A DNA stretch of 64,000 nucleotides. It comes from Mesorhizobium sp. CA8. Its GTDB lineage: Bacteria; Pseudomonadota; Alphaproteobacteria; Rhizobiales; Rhizobiaceae. Position numbers and translations under genes: made by a program. Below are positions 34,931-44,956 of the stretch, piece by piece. The stretch spans positions 62,001-126,000 of the forward strand of contig NZ_JAIUHG010000011.1 in NCBI RefSeq assembly GCF_020164955.1, written 5' to 3'. The notes under the pieces are model-generated. The model had not been told where the DNA came from and did not search any database. It saw only the letters and a program-made list of their open reading frames with translations. Position 1 is the first letter of the stretch; every line of letters begins with the position of its first letter.

Positions 34931-36505
34931 GTGAGCGAGTTCGACGCCATCTTTGTCGGGGCGGGCCATAACAGTCTGGCATGCGCCGCGCATCTGGCGC
35001 TCAAAGGCTGGAAAATAGCGGTTTTCGAACGCGGCGAGACGATCGGCGGCGCAGTACGGACCGCCGAGTACACGCTTCCCGGCTTCCGGCACGATTTCGG
35101 CGCGATGAATTTGAGCCTCTTCGCCGGCTCCGCCTTCCACCGGAAATATGCAAATGAATTGAAAAGCCACGGGCTGGAGTTCGCGCCCGTGGCCGACTGC
35201 TTCGCCAGCGCCTTCCCGGACGGGACATGGTTCGGCGTCAGCAACGACCTGGAAAAGACGGCGTCGCGGCTGGCTGCCTTCTCGGCGGCGGATGCAGCCA
35301 CATGGCGCCGCCTGGTCGGCGCCTTTCCGGGCGAGGCCGAACATCTCTTCCGGCTGCTGGGATCGCCGATGAGCGCAAGGGCGCTGGCCGGCAGCGCATG
35401 GAACATCTGGCGCAAGAAGGGCCTGGCCGGCGCGCTCGACACGGGACGATTGCTGCTGTCATCGCCGCGCGCGTGGCTCGAGGAAAATTTCGAGACGCCG
35501 CATGTGCGCACGACACTCGCGGCCTGGGGCATGCATCTCGATTTCGCGCCCGACATCGCCGGCGGCGCCGTGTTCCCTTACCTGGAATCGATGGCCAACC
35601 AGAGTTTCGGCATGGTGCTCGGCAAAGGCGGCGCCGATACCATCATTCGCGCGCTTGCCGGCATGCTCAAGGTGGCCGGCGGCAAGATCACAACAGGCGC
35701 GGAGGTGTCGGAGATCACGGTGGCCGGCGGCCGGGCGACGGGGGTGCGGCTGGCATCCGGCGAAACCCATGCCGCAAGCAAGGCGGTCATTGCCGGGGTC
35801 GCGCCGAAAGCGTTGCCGGGCAAGCTTCTGCCCAATGGTTCGGGTGACGCCGGCTTCGATGCGGCGATGAAGACATACCGCCACGCGCCGGGTACGATGA
35901 TGATCCACCTGGCGCTGGACGACCTGCCCGACTGGAGCGCAGGCGCCGAGCTTCGCCAGTTCGCCTATGTGCATCTAGCGCCGTCGCTCGACGCGATGTC
36001 GCGCGTCTACCTGCAGGCGATCGCCGGCGTCCTTCCCGATCAACCTGTCCTCGTCGTCGGCCAGCCGACGGCGGTCGATCCATCGCGAGCGCCGCAAGGC
36101 AAGCATGTGCTGTGGGTGCAGGTGCGCATGCTGCCGGCGGAGATCCTTGGCGATGCCGCGGGCAAGATCGCGCCCGCGCACTGGGATGCGGTCAAGGACG
36201 CCTATGCTGAGCGCGTGCTCGACATCATCGAGAGCTATGCGCCGGGATTGCGCAAAAAGATCCTCGGCCGCGCGATCTCCTCGCCGCTCGACCTCGAACG
36301 CGAGAATCCGAACCTCGTCGGCGGCGATCAGATCTGCGGCAGCCATCATCTGGCGCAGAATTTCCTGTTCCGTCCGGCGCGCGGTTTCGCGCGCTGGAGC
36401 ACGCCGGTCGCAAACCTCTACCTCACCGGCGCCGCGACATGGCCCGGCGCCGGCACGGGCGCAGGCTCGGGCTACATGCTCGCCCAACAGCTGGGAGGGA
36501 ACTAG
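34931..36505 (+). CDS. Phytoene-desaturase-like FAD oxidoreductase (second paralogue)
   Basis: A 524-residue FAD protein close in plan to the one at 32145-33716: FAD site AIFVGAGHNSLACAAHLALK with 'FERGETIGGAVRTAEY' and C-terminal LTGAATWPGAGTGAGSGYML. Shared blocks include 'VDPSRAPQGKHVLWVQV' against 'LDPSRCPEGRAILWLQL', and 'NLVGGDQICGS' against 'NFVGGDPYGGS'. The GTG at 34931 (VSEFDAIF) is chosen; TTG at 34919 adds 4 residues. Substrate unknown. It lies ahead of a peptide-type ABC transporter. Confidence 0.86.
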   Translation: MSEFDAIFVGAGHNSLACAAHLALKGWKIAVFERGETIGGAVRTAEYTLPGFRHDFGAMNLSLFAGSAFHRKYANELKSHGLEFAPVADCFASAFPDGTWFGVSNDLEKTASRLAAFSAADAATWRRLVGAFPGEAEHLFRLLGSPMSARALAGSAWNIWRKKGLAGALDTGRLLLSSPRAWLEENFETPHVRTTLAAWGMHLDFAPDIAGGAVFPYLESMANQSFGMVLGKGGADTIIRALAGMLKVAGGKITTGAEVSEITVAGGRATGVRLASGETHAASKAVIAGVAPKALPGKLLPNGSGDAGFDAAMKTYRHAPGTMMIHLALDDLPDWSAGAELRQFAYVHLAPSLDAMSRVYLQAIAGVLPDQPVLVVGQPTAVDPSRAPQGKHVLWVQVRMLPAEILGDAAGKIAPAHWDAVKDAYAERVLDIIESYAPGLRKKILGRAISSPLDLERENPNLVGGDQICGSHHLAQNFLFRPARGFARWSTPVANLYLTGAATWPGAGTGAGSGYMLAQQLGGN

Positions 36506-36553
36506 AGCATGATCCCGAAAGTGGGAACCGGTTTTCGGAGAAAGATCATGCTC
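36505..36553. repeat. Extragenic palindrome, GAGCATGATC...GATCATGCTC family
   Basis: Perfect 10-base arms GAGCATGATC/GATCATGCTC around an inner CCGAAA..TTTTCGG dyad, touching the stop of the FAD gene. A degenerate half copy is at 33983-34012. It is a dispersed rhizobial palindrome that may end or stabilise the FAD gene transcript. Confidence 0.75.
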
Positions 36554-36651
36554 CAATAAAGAGCTAGAATTCCGGGATGGACAAGGCGCGGTTGCCCACC
36601 ACCGAATGAAAACGCCGCGCGGACAAATGACAACCAACAAGGGGAACGACC

Positions 36652-38181
36652 ATGACCATTAACAGACGTGACTTGCTTGGGTATGGCGCAGCGGCGATCG
36701 GTGCTGCGACGCTCGGCCTGCCGAGGGCGGCAAAGGCGGCGGACGAACTCACCATCGCCTACAACGTCAACCTGCCTTCATGGGACCCGACGACCGGACC
36801 CTCGGCCGTCAACCCGACCATCCAGGGCCTTTACCAGTCGGTGTTCGACCAGATCATCGGACAGAAGCCCGATCTTTCCTTCACGCCGGGCCTGCTCACC
36901 GAATGGGGCTGGAACGACGACCGCACCAAGGTGACGATGACGGTGCGCGACGGCGTGAAATGGCATGACGGCTCGCCCTTCACACCGGAAGACGTGGTGT
37001 GGTCGCTGCAGCGGGCCGGTGACGAGAAGACCGGCAATCCGATCCAGTTCGTCTGGAAGAACGTGAACAACTTCAAGATCGACGGCAACAAGATCACCGG
37101 CGACGTCGTGCAGTTCGACCCGGTCTATTTCAAGTGGATGTCGTTCCTCACCGGCTACATCATGCCGAAGGCCTATTACGAGAAGGTCGGCGTGGAAGGC
37201 TTCGAGAAGGCGCCGATCGGCACCGGTCCCTATATGGTCGACAAGTTCGAGCGCAATGCCTTCCTGCGGCTGAAGGCCAACCCGCACTATTGGGGCACCA
37301 AGCCCGCCTTCGAGAATGTGACGATCAAATTCGTCACAGACGCTGCAAGCCGCGTCGCCGAGATCGAATCCGGCTCCGCGCAGGTGACGCTTGAAATCCC
37401 CTATGAGGAATATGACCGGCTGATCGCCAAGGACGGACTGGCCGGCTCGATCAAGAATGTTTCCGACATCGGCATGATCTTCTTCAACGACATCGAGGCG
37501 ATGCTGGACAAGAACGTCCGCCAGGCCGCCGTGATGGCAGTCGACAAGGAGCTTCTGGTCAAGCGGCTGCTGCGCGGCTACGGCCAGCCGATCGCGACGC
37601 TGGAGACGCCGGAATACACGGCCTTCGATCCATCGATCAAAGTCGAGCACAATCCGGAGAAGGCCAAGGAGTTGCTCGCCGCCTCCGGCTATTCGCCCAA
37701 GAAGCCGGTCAAGTTCACCATCCAGACGACCAAGGGCTTCAAGCCCAAGGATTATGAGATGATCCAGGCGATCGTCGGCATGTGGCGCAAGGTCGGCATC
37801 GAGGCCAATATCGAGGTCTACGAGATCGCCAAGCATTACGAGCTGCGCGCCGCCGACAAGCTGGCGCCGGCCGCCTTCTACAACTGGGGCAACTCGATCG
37901 GCGATCCGACCACCTCGACCGGCTTTGCCATGTATGGCCCAAGCCCGCATTCGGTGTGGGACAGCCAGGATCTGATCGATATGATCACCCCGTTGTGGGG
38001 CGAAAAGGACGAGGCCAAGCGCATCGCGGGCTGGAAGGCCGTCGACAAATACATCGCCGAGCAGGCCTATGTGCTGCCGCTGATCCAATATGCGCAACCG
38101 ATCGTGCATTCGAAAAAGGTCAATGTCGTGCAGCATGTGTCCGGCGCGCTGCTGCCGGCGCTGATGACCCCGGCCGCCTGA
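36652..38181 (+). CDS. ABC transporter substrate-binding protein, family 5, Tat-exported
   Basis: A 509-residue periplasmic binding protein of the dipeptide/oligopeptide/nickel (SBP_bac_5) family. Tat signal NRRDLLGYGAAAIGA at the N-terminus, then 'LTEWGWNDDRTKVTMTVRDG', 'KWHDGSPFTPEDVVWSLQRA' and 'PIGTGPYMVDKFERNAFLRL'. First gene of a five-gene transport operon (SBP, two permeases, two ATPases). A hairpin with a T-run follows its stop. The location suggests an aromatic or amino-acid-derived substrate, not proven. Confidence 0.92.
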   Translation: MTINRRDLLGYGAAAIGAATLGLPRAAKAADELTIAYNVNLPSWDPTTGPSAVNPTIQGLYQSVFDQIIGQKPDLSFTPGLLTEWGWNDDRTKVTMTVRDGVKWHDGSPFTPEDVVWSLQRAGDEKTGNPIQFVWKNVNNFKIDGNKITGDVVQFDPVYFKWMSFLTGYIMPKAYYEKVGVEGFEKAPIGTGPYMVDKFERNAFLRLKANPHYWGTKPAFENVTIKFVTDAASRVAEIESGSAQVTLEIPYEEYDRLIAKDGLAGSIKNVSDIGMIFFNDIEAMLDKNVRQAAVMAVDKELLVKRLLRGYGQPIATLETPEYTAFDPSIKVEHNPEKAKELLAASGYSPKKPVKFTIQTTKGFKPKDYEMIQAIVGMWRKVGIEANIEVYEIAKHYELRAADKLAPAAFYNWGNSIGDPTTSTGFAMYGPSPHSVWDSQDLIDMITPLWGEKDEAKRIAGWKAVDKYIAEQAYVLPLIQYAQPIVHSKKVNVVQHVSGALLPALMTPAA

Positions 38182-38200
38182 TCGTCGGTTCTGGATTGCC

Positions 38201-38229
38201 GTGCGCCGTCCGCAAGACGGCGCGCATTT
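38201..38229 (+). terminator. Intercistronic hairpin after binding-protein gene
   Basis: GTGCGCCGTC / GACGGCGCGC, a 10-bp stem with one G-T pair and loop CGCAA, followed by ATTTT. Lies 20 bases after the SBP stop and 25 bases before the permease start, so probably lowers read-through and protects the SBP message. Confidence 0.7.
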
Positions 38230-38249
38230 TCATCCGGACATATGGGCGC

Positions 38250-39257
38250 ATGCTGCTGCAAAGATTCCTCGTTCGTCTTTTGACGATGCTGGTGACGCTG
38301 TTCGGCGTCGCCGTCGTCGTTTTCGTCGTCATCCGCGTCGCCCCCGGCGATCCGATCGCGATGATGCTGCCGCCCGGCGCCAGCGACGACGACATTGCGC
38401 GGCTGCGCGCGCTCTACGGGCTCGACAAGAGCATCGTGCAGCAATTCTTCATCTGGCTCGGCGGCGTGCTGCATGGGAATTTCGGCACGTCGATCTCGCT
38501 GCGCCAGGACGTGCTCGGCCTGGTGTTCAACCGGCTGCCGGCGACGCTGGAGCTGGCGACGGTCGCACTGCTGATGGCGACCGCGATCGGCACCACCGCC
38601 GCGATCCTCGGCGCGCGCTCGCGCGGCACGGCGATAGAGGCCGGCATTGACGTCGCCAGCGGCGCGACGCTCTCTATCCCCGATTTCCTCTGGGGCCTGG
38701 TGCTCATCCTGCTGTTCGGGGTGCTGGTGCCCGTCTTCGACATTTCCGGCCGCGTGTCGCCGCAGCTCGATTTGCCCTTCGCCACCCAGTTCTATCTGGC
38801 CGAGAGCATTCTCAGGCTGCGTTTCGACCTCACCTGGGACCTGCTCAAGCACATGCTGATGCCGGCGGTCGCGCTGGCGCTGCCGCTGGCGGCGATCATC
38901 GCGCAGCTCTTGAAACAGTCGCTGAAGGAAGTGCTCGATCTCGATTATGTGGTGCTGGCGCGGGTCAAAGGTTTTTCCGAGACACAGGTCATTCTGCGCG
39001 AGGCGCTGAAGAATGCGGCGCTGCCGACGCTGACGCTGGTCGGCGTGCAGTTCACCTTCCTCATCGGCGGCACCGTCATCGTCGAGCGGCTGTTCTCCTA
39101 CGAAGGCCTCGGCAACATGGCGATCGACGCCGTCATCAACCGCGACCTGCCTCTGATCCAGGGCATCGTGCTGGTGTTCGCGCTGCTCTTCGTGCTGATC
39201 AACCTCGCCGTCGACATGATGTATGCGCTGCTCAATCCGAGGCTGCGCCATGGATGA
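38250..39257 (+). CDS. ABC transporter permease (DppB-type)
   Basis: A 335-residue inner-membrane permease. First helix MLLQRFLVRLLTMLVTLFGV, then 'VVIRVAPGDPIAMMLPPG' (DppB hallmark APGDP), five further helices and the EAA loop 'VVLARVKGFSETQVILREAL'. An upstream frame to 37782 is a shadow of the SBP gene. Overlaps the next gene by 8 bases. Confidence 0.9.
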   Translation: MLLQRFLVRLLTMLVTLFGVAVVVFVVIRVAPGDPIAMMLPPGASDDDIARLRALYGLDKSIVQQFFIWLGGVLHGNFGTSISLRQDVLGLVFNRLPATLELATVALLMATAIGTTAAILGARSRGTAIEAGIDVASGATLSIPDFLWGLVLILLFGVLVPVFDISGRVSPQLDLPFATQFYLAESILRLRFDLTWDLLKHMLMPAVALALPLAAIIAQLLKQSLKEVLDLDYVVLARVKGFSETQVILREALKNAALPTLTLVGVQFTFLIGGTVIVERLFSYEGLGNMAIDAVINRDLPLIQGIVLVFALLFVLINLAVDMMYALLNPRLRHG

Positions 39258-40098
39258 GGCAAATGTCGCCAGGCGAGGTTTGAGCCCGAGGCTGTGGCTA
39301 GCCGGCGGCTGGCTTCTGCTGGCACTGCTCGCGGCCATCTTCGCGCCATTGATCGCGCCGCAGGACCCGCTGGCGCAGGATTTGATGCTGGAACGCCTGC
39401 CGCCCTTCTGGCTGGACGGGGCCGAACCCGGCTACTGGCTCGGCACCGACAGCCTTGGACGCGATCTGTTGTCGCGGCTGATCTTCGGCGGCCGCATCGC
39501 CTTCATCGTCGCCTTCGCGGCGGCGACGTCCGCGTGCCTGCTCGGCTCCGCGCTCGGCCTGATCGCCGGCTATTTCGGCGGCTGGCCCGACCGCATCATC
39601 TCGCGCATCGTCGATGTCTGGATGGCGTTTCCGCCGGTGCTGTTCGCGATCCTGCTGGTCGCGGTGCTGGGCACCGGCCTGAGCTCCGTCATCCTCGCCA
39701 TTGCAATCATCGACTGGACGCGCTTCTGCCGGGTGATCCGGGCCGAGGCGATGAGCCAGGCGCGCATGGATTATGTCGAAAGCGCGCGCATCGCCGGCTA
39801 TGGCCGCGTCGGCATCATGCTGCGCGAAGTGCTGCCCAATGTGCTGCCATCGGTGGTGGCGCTGCTGTCCCTGGAGATGGGCATCGCTGTCATCGTCGAG
39901 GCGATCCTCTCCTTCGTCAATCTGTCGATCTCGACCGACGACCCGACCTGGGGCAGCATCATCGCCGAGGGACGGCTGTCGATCCATCAGGCCTGGTGGG
40001 TCCTGGTGTTCCCGCTCATCACGCTGATCCTCACCGTGCTTTCCTTCACCCAATTCGGCGAAGCGCTGAAGGCGCGCTTCGATCCGGTGCTGCGATGA
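39250..40098 (+). CDS. ABC transporter permease (DppC-type)
   Basis: A 282-residue permease partner: first helix about 20-40, then the DppC-type 'GYWLGTDSLGRDLLSRLIFG' and EAA loop 'ESARIAGYGRVGIMLREVLP', five to six helices. The ATG at 39250 overlaps the previous stop; its own stop overlaps the ATPase start (ATGA-type, 40095). Completes the channel for the SBP at 36652. Confidence 0.9.
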   Translation: MDEANVARRGLSPRLWLAGGWLLLALLAAIFAPLIAPQDPLAQDLMLERLPPFWLDGAEPGYWLGTDSLGRDLLSRLIFGGRIAFIVAFAAATSACLLGSALGLIAGYFGGWPDRIISRIVDVWMAFPPVLFAILLVAVLGTGLSSVILAIAIIDWTRFCRVIRAEAMSQARMDYVESARIAGYGRVGIMLREVLPNVLPSVVALLSLEMGIAVIVEAILSFVNLSISTDDPTWGSIIAEGRLSIHQAWWVLVFPLITLILTVLSFTQFGEALKARFDPVLR

Positions 40099-40973
40099 GC
40101 GCCTGCCTCGACATTCGCGGCTTGAGCGCCGTGCTTCCCAACGGCCAGCGCGTGCTGCGCTCCGTGTCGCTCAGCGTGCAGCCGGGCGAGGTGCGCGCGC
40201 TGGTCGGCGAGAGCGGCGCCGGCAAGACGATGATCGGCAAGGCGGTGCTTGGCGTGCTGCCGAAAAGCGTGCGCATCGTCGAAGGCGAGATGCTGATCGA
40301 GGGCGAGGACCTCGGCCGCCTCGATCCGAAGGCGCGGCGGACCTTAATCGGCGCGCGCACGGCGCTGATCCCGCAGGATCCGCTCACCGCACTCAACCCG
40401 TCGCGCCGCATCGGCCCACAAATGACCGACCGGCTGGTGCGCATCCTCGGCTGGAGCACAGAGACGGCGGACCAGCGCATCCGGCAGTTGCTCGACGAGG
40501 TGCAGATCCGCGATCCCGAGCGCGTGCTGAAGAGCTATCCGCATGAATTGTCCGGCGGCATGCGCCAGCGTGTGCTGATCGCGGCGGCTTTCGCGGCGGA
40601 GCCCCGATTGATTGTCGCCGACGAGCCGACCACGGCGCTGGACGTAACGGTGCAGAAACAGATCCTGCGGCTCATCGCGCAACTGCAGCGCGATCATGGC
40701 ACGGCGATCCTGTTCGTCACCCACGACCTCGGCGTGGTTGCCAAGATCAGCCAGAAAGTGTCGGTGCTCTATGCCGGCAAGGTGGTCGAGGAAGCTGATT
40801 CGAGCGCCCTTTTCGCTAACCCGCAGCACCCCTATACGCGCGCGCTGATGGCGGCGACACCGCGCTACACCGACCCGTTTGCTTCGCTAAAGCCGGTGGA
40901 CGAAAGCGTGCTTGCCGGATTGGCCGCAGAGATCGCCGCCGCCGACCAGGCCTGGAGGCCCGGCCATGGCTGA
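40095..40973 (+). CDS. ABC transporter ATPase (DppD-type)
   Basis: A 292-residue ATPase: Walker A GESGAGKT (about 37-44), signature [15 protein letters not shown], Walker [13 protein letters not shown], switch VTHDLG. The C-terminus keeps the oligopeptide-type '[16 protein letters not shown]'. The longer frame to 39294 is a shadow of the permease. Eight-base overlap with the second ATPase gene. Confidence 0.9.
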   Translation: MSACLDIRGLSAVLPNGQRVLRSVSLSVQPGEVRALVGESGAGKTMIGKAVLGVLPKSVRIVEGEMLIEGEDLGRLDPKARRTLIGARTALIPQDPLTALNPSRRIGPQMTDRLVRILGWSTETADQRIRQLLDEVQIRDPERVLKSYPHELSGGMRQRVLIAAAFAAEPRLIVADEPTTALDVTVQKQILRLIAQLQRDHGTAILFVTHDLGVVAKISQKVSVLYAGKVVEEADSSALFANPQHPYTRALMAATPRYTDPFASLKPVDESVLAGLAAEIAAADQAWRPGHG

Positions 40974-41790
40974 GCCGCTGTTTTCCGTGCGCGGGCTGAA
41001 GGTGGCGCTGCCCGACATGACGCGCAAGCCGCTGGTCGGCCGCGCGCCGCTGGCCGAGATCCTGAAAGGGCTCGACTTCGACCTGCCCAAGGGATCGGTG
41101 ACCGGCATTGTCGGCGAATCCGGTTCGGGCAAATCGACGCTCGGGCGCGCGCTGGTCCGGCTGCTCGAACCTAGCGCGGGTTCCATCGGCTTCGAGGGGC
41201 GCGAGATCAGCCGTCTTTCGGAAACCGAGCTCAGGCCGCTGCGCCGCGACCTGCAGATGATCTTCCAGGACCCGATGTCGTCGCTCAATCCGCGGCACAC
41301 GATCTTCAACATCATCGCCGCACCCTTGAGGCAGAACGGGCTTGGCGACCGGCTGAAGGAACTAGTCGCGGAAGCGCTGCAGCGCGTCGGCCTGCCGCAG
41401 AATTTTGCCAGCCGCTACCGCCACGAATTGTCAGGCGGCCAGCGGCAGCGCGTCGGCATCGCGCGGGCCCTAGCGCTCTCGCCAAAATTCGTGGTGGCCG
41501 ACGAGATCGTCTCCGGCCTCGACGTCTCGACGCAGGCGCAGATCCTGACGCTGCTGGAGAAGCTTGCCGCCGAGATGGGGCTGACGGTCGCCTTCATCAG
41601 CCATGACCTATCGGTGATCCGGCGGCTCTGCCAGCAGGTCATCGTCATGCGCGAGGGCAGGATCGTCGAGGCCAGCGCCACCGACGCTTTATTCGACAAT
41701 CCGAAGGAGACTTACACGCGCGATCTGCTCGCCGCCATTCCGCTGCCGGAAATCGATCCGGACTGGCTGCGGCCCAAGGCATCGGCATGA
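40966..41790 (+). CDS. ABC transporter ATPase (DppF-type)
   Basis: A 274-residue ATPase partner: Walker A GESGSGKS, signature [15 protein letters not shown], Walker B 'KFVVADEIVSGLDVS' and switch ISHDL. Note ADEIVSG in place of the more common DEPTSAL, as in many DppF proteins. Last transport gene of the operon. A secreted VOC-type gene follows after 78 bases. Confidence 0.9.
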   Translation: MAEPLFSVRGLKVALPDMTRKPLVGRAPLAEILKGLDFDLPKGSVTGIVGESGSGKSTLGRALVRLLEPSAGSIGFEGREISRLSETELRPLRRDLQMIFQDPMSSLNPRHTIFNIIAAPLRQNGLGDRLKELVAEALQRVGLPQNFASRYRHELSGGQRQRVGIARALALSPKFVVADEIVSGLDVSTQAQILTLLEKLAAEMGLTVAFISHDLSVIRRLCQQVIVMREGRIVEASATDALFDNPKETYTRDLLAAIPLPEIDPDWLRPKASA

Positions 41791-41868
41791 CGTGAGTTTT
41801 GATCCGCACGCCGACCAGCGGGCCTCGGATGTGCGCAAGGACAAGTCAGCCCGCCAACGGAGGGTGAC

Positions 41869-42468
41869 ATGAAATACGCAATCCAGGCGGCGATCCTCGC
41901 GGCCTCTTTGTTCAGCGCAATGGGAATGGCTTCCGCGGATTCGATCCCCGGCATGCGCGGACATGACCACACCGGCATCACCGTGCCGGACATGAAGCAG
42001 GCCGTCGATTTCTTCACCAATGTCGTCGGCTGCAAGAAGGCGATGTCCTTCGGGCCGTTCGCGGACGACAAGGGCACCTTCATGCAGGATCTGCTCGGCG
42101 TCGATCCGAAGGCGGTGATCGAGGAGATCACCTTGGTGCGCTGCGGCTATGGATCGAACATCGAGCTGTTCAAATACACGGCGCCCGACCAGAAGGATTT
42201 GACGCCGAAGAACAGCGATATCGGCGGCTTCCACATCGCCTTTTATGTCGACGATGTTGCCGCGGCGAAAACCTATCTCGAGGCCAAGGGTGTTAAAACC
42301 CGGATGGGACCGCTGCCGGTGAAGGAAGGGCCGGCTGCAGGCCAGACCATCCTCTATTTCCAGGCGCCGTGGGGGCTGCAGCTCGAGGCGATCAGCTACC
42401 CCGAAGGGATGGCCTACGAGAAGGGCGCCGAAACCGTTCTGTGGAGCCCGAAGGATCCTACCAAGTGA
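41869..42468 (+). CDS. Secreted VOC (glyoxalase/dioxygenase-fold) protein
   Basis: A 199-residue precursor with a Sec signal (MKYAIQAAILAASLFSAMGM, cleaved near ASA-D) and a single VOC module: 'DHTGITVPDMKQAVDFFTNV', 'GFHIAFYVDDVAAAKTYLEA' and 'LYFQAPWGLQLEAISYPEG'. The His in GHDHTG, His in GFHIAF and Glu in QLEAI are likely metal ligands. VOC proteins are usually cytosolic, so export is notable; it may act on or bind the substrate taken up by the preceding ABC transporter. GAGGGTGAC ribosome site. Confidence 0.85.
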   Translation: MKYAIQAAILAASLFSAMGMASADSIPGMRGHDHTGITVPDMKQAVDFFTNVVGCKKAMSFGPFADDKGTFMQDLLGVDPKAVIEEITLVRCGYGSNIELFKYTAPDQKDLTPKNSDIGGFHIAFYVDDVAAAKTYLEAKGVKTRMGPLPVKEGPAAGQTILYFQAPWGLQLEAISYPEGMAYEKGAETVLWSPKDPTK

Positions 42469-42585
42469 GCTGTTGCTCGCGAACGGGCGATCGTTCAATT
42501 GTGAAACTTTAAGCTTGAAATAATTGCCCGGCAGCGCGATAGTGCTTTTGGGATCGCCGGCGTTGCCGGCGGTTCTCTAAGCCTT

Positions 42586-42644
42586 AGAGCGTTTCATGCA
42601 ATTCCGGACGGAAAACCGCTACGCACTTTTCCTGGAATTGCTCT
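42586..42644. repeat. Extragenic palindrome, GCAATTCC...GGAATTGC family (copy 2)
   Basis: AGAGC/GCTCT outer arms, GCAATTCCGG/CAGGAATTGC-type inner arms and a GGAAAACCGC core, inverted relative to the copy at 4431-4473. It ends 17 bases before the monooxygenase-fusion ATG, so it sits in the 5' leader of that operon. Confidence 0.75.
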
Positions 42645-42661
42645 AGAGGAGATCGCAAGAC

Positions 42662-44956
42662 ATGAAGGTTGCGGTTCTCGGCGGCGGTCCGGCCGGACTC
42701 TATTTTGCCATTTCGCTCAAGCTGCGCGATGCCGCGCATGAGGTGACGGTCTATGAGCGCAATCGCCCGGACGACACGTTCGGCTGGGGCGTGGTGCTGT
42801 CGGCGGAGACGCTGGAGAACCTGACCAGAAACGATCCGGTCAGCGCCGTCTGGATCAAGAAGCATTTCGCCTACTGGGATGACATCGCTGTCATCCATGA
42901 CGGCGTGCGCACGGTGTCTTCAGGTCATGGCTTTTGCGGCATCGGCCGCAAGCGGCTCCTGGTCCTGCTGCAGCGCCGAGCGCGCGAGCTTGGCATCAAG
43001 ATGATGTTCGAGACCGAGATATCCGATCCCAAACCGTTCATGGAAACGCATGACCTGGTGGTCGCGGCGGATGGGCTGAACTCGAAATCCAGAGCCGCCT
43101 TCGCCGATGTCTTCAAGCCCGATATCGACACCCGCAAATGCAAGTTCGTGTGGCTCGGCACCACGCAGAAATTCGACGATGCCTTCACCTTCATCTTCGA
43201 AAAGACGGAGCATGGCTGGGTGTGGGCGCATGCCTACCAGTTCGACAGCGAGACCGCGACCTTCATCGTCGAATGCAGCGAGCAGACCTGGGCTGCGTTC
43301 GGCTTCGGCCAGATGACGCAACAGGAATCGATCGCGGTCTGCGAGCGCATTTTTGCAAAGCATCTCGGCGGTCATCCGCTGATGACCAACGCCAACCACA
43401 TCCGCGGTTCGGCCTGGATCAATTTTCCGCGGGTGCTGTGCGAGCGCTGGTCGTACAAGAACCTGGCGCTGATGGGCGACGCTGCGGCTTCAGCCCATTT
43501 CTCGATCGGCTCCGGCACGAAGCTGGCGCTGGAGAGCGCGGCGGCGCTTGCCGACTATGTCGAGTCAGAGCCCGACCTCGAGGCGGCCTTCCGCAAATAT
43601 GAGGATGCGCGGCGCACCGAGGTGCTGAAGCTGCAGTCGGCGGCGCGCAATTCGCTGGAATGGTTCGAAGAAGTCGAACGATATCTCGGTTTGGATCCAG
43701 TTCAGTTCAATTATTCGCTGCTCACCCGCTCTCAGCGCATCAGCCACGAGAACCTTCGCCTGCGCGACGCCGAATGGCTGGCGGCGGCCGAGGAGTGGTT
43801 CCAGCGAAAGGCCGGCGCCGGCGGCAACAGCTTACGCCGCGCGCCGATGTTCGCGCCGTTCAAGCTGCGCGATATGGCGCTCAGCAACCGCATCGTCGTC
43901 TCGCCGATGGCGCAGTACAAGGCGATCGACGGCTGCCCGACCGATTGGCATTTCGCCCACTATGCCGAGCGCGCCAAGGGCGGCGCGGGGCTGGTCTATA
44001 TCGAGATGACCTGCGTCAGCCCGGAAGGGCGCATCACGCCCGGATGCCCCGGTTTCTACAGGCCTGAACACGAGGTTGCCTGGAAGCGCCTGGTCGATTT
44101 CGTCCATGCCGAGACCGAGGCAAAGATCTGCGCCCAGATCGGCCATTCCGGCGCCAAGGGTTCGACCCGCCTCGGCTGGGAAGGAACGGACGAGCCGCTG
44201 CCTTCCGGCAACTGGCCTGTGATGGCGCCGTCGGCCGTGCCATGGTCGCCGCAAAACCAGGTGCCGAAGGCGATGGACCGCGCCGACATGGACGCTGTAC
44301 GCGACCAGTTCGTCGCCTCGGCGGAGATGGCCGAGCGCTGCGGCTTCGACATGCTGGAGATCCATGCCGCGCATGGCTACCTGCTGTCGGCCTTCATCAC
44401 GCCGCTGACCAACCGGCGCACCGACGAGTATGGCGGCTCGCTGCAAAACCGCATGCGCTATCCGCTGGAGATCTTCCATGCGGTGCGCGCGGTCTGGCCG
44501 GCCGAGAAGCCGATCTCGATGCGCATCTCGGCCAATGACTGGGTCGGCATCGAAGGGGTGACGCCGGCCGACGCGGTCGAGATCGCCAGGCTGCTGCATC
44601 AGGCCGGCGTCGATCTCTGCGACGTGTCGGCTGGGCAGACCACCATCGCCGCTAAACCGGTCTATGGCCGCATGTTCCAGACGCCGTTTTCCGACCGCAT
44701 CCGCAACGAGGTCGGCATGGCGACCATGGCGGTCGGCAACATCTATGAGCCCGACCATGCCAACTCGATCCTGATGGCGGGCCGCGCCGATCTGGTGGCG
44801 CTGGCAAGGCCGCATCTCACCGATCCCTACTGGACCCTGCATGCGGCGGTGACGCTCGGCGACCGTGGCGTCAAATGGCCGGATCCCTATCTGCGCGGAC
44901 GCGACCAGGCCTACCGGCTGGCGGAGCGCGAAGCAGCGGCGGGGCTGAAAGTATGA
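42662..44956 (+). CDS. Bifunctional aryl-CoA monooxygenase / Old-Yellow-Enzyme fusion
   Basis: A 764-residue fusion. The N-terminal half is a FAD monooxygenase ([18 protein letters not shown]; '[20 protein letters not shown]'). The C-terminal half, from about residue 395 ([20 protein letters not shown]), is an FMN Old-Yellow-Enzyme domain with [20 protein letters not shown] near 566. This layout is that of 2-aminobenzoyl-CoA monooxygenase/reductase and of proteins named salicylyl-CoA 5-hydroxylase: one half hydroxylates the CoA-activated ring, the other reduces it. Lead gene of a six-gene acyl-CoA operon, with AGAGGAGA ribosome site. Substrate (2-aminobenzoyl or salicylyl) cannot be settled by eye. 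Confidence 0.9.
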   Translation: MKVAVLGGGPAGLYFAISLKLRDAAHEVTVYERNRPDDTFGWGVVLSAETLENLTRNDPVSAVWIKKHFAYWDDIAVIHDGVRTVSSGHGFCGIGRKRLLVLLQRRARELGIKMMFETEISDPKPFMETHDLVVAADGLNSKSRAAFADVFKPDIDTRKCKFVWLGTTQKFDDAFTFIFEKTEHGWVWAHAYQFDSETATFIVECSEQTWAAFGFGQMTQQESIAVCERIFAKHLGGHPLMTNANHIRGSAWINFPRVLCERWSYKNLALMGDAAASAHFSIGSGTKLALESAAALADYVESEPDLEAAFRKYEDARRTEVLKLQSAARNSLEWFEEVERYLGLDPVQFNYSLLTRSQRISHENLRLRDAEWLAAAEEWFQRKAGAGGNSLRRAPMFAPFKLRDMALSNRIVVSPMAQYKAIDGCPTDWHFAHYAERAKGGAGLVYIEMTCVSPEGRITPGCPGFYRPEHEVAWKRLVDFVHAETEAKICAQIGHSGAKGSTRLGWEGTDEPLPSGNWPVMAPSAVPWSPQNQVPKAMDRADMDAVRDQFVASAEMAERCGFDMLEIHAAHGYLLSAFITPLTNRRTDEYGGSLQNRMRYPLEIFHAVRAVWPAEKPISMRISANDWVGIEGVTPADAVEIARLLHQAGVDLCDVSAGQTTIAAKPVYGRMFQTPFSDRIRNEVGMATMAVGNIYEPDHANSILMAGRADLVALARPHLTDPYWTLHAAVTLGDRGVKWPDPYLRGRDQAYRLAEREAAAGLKV

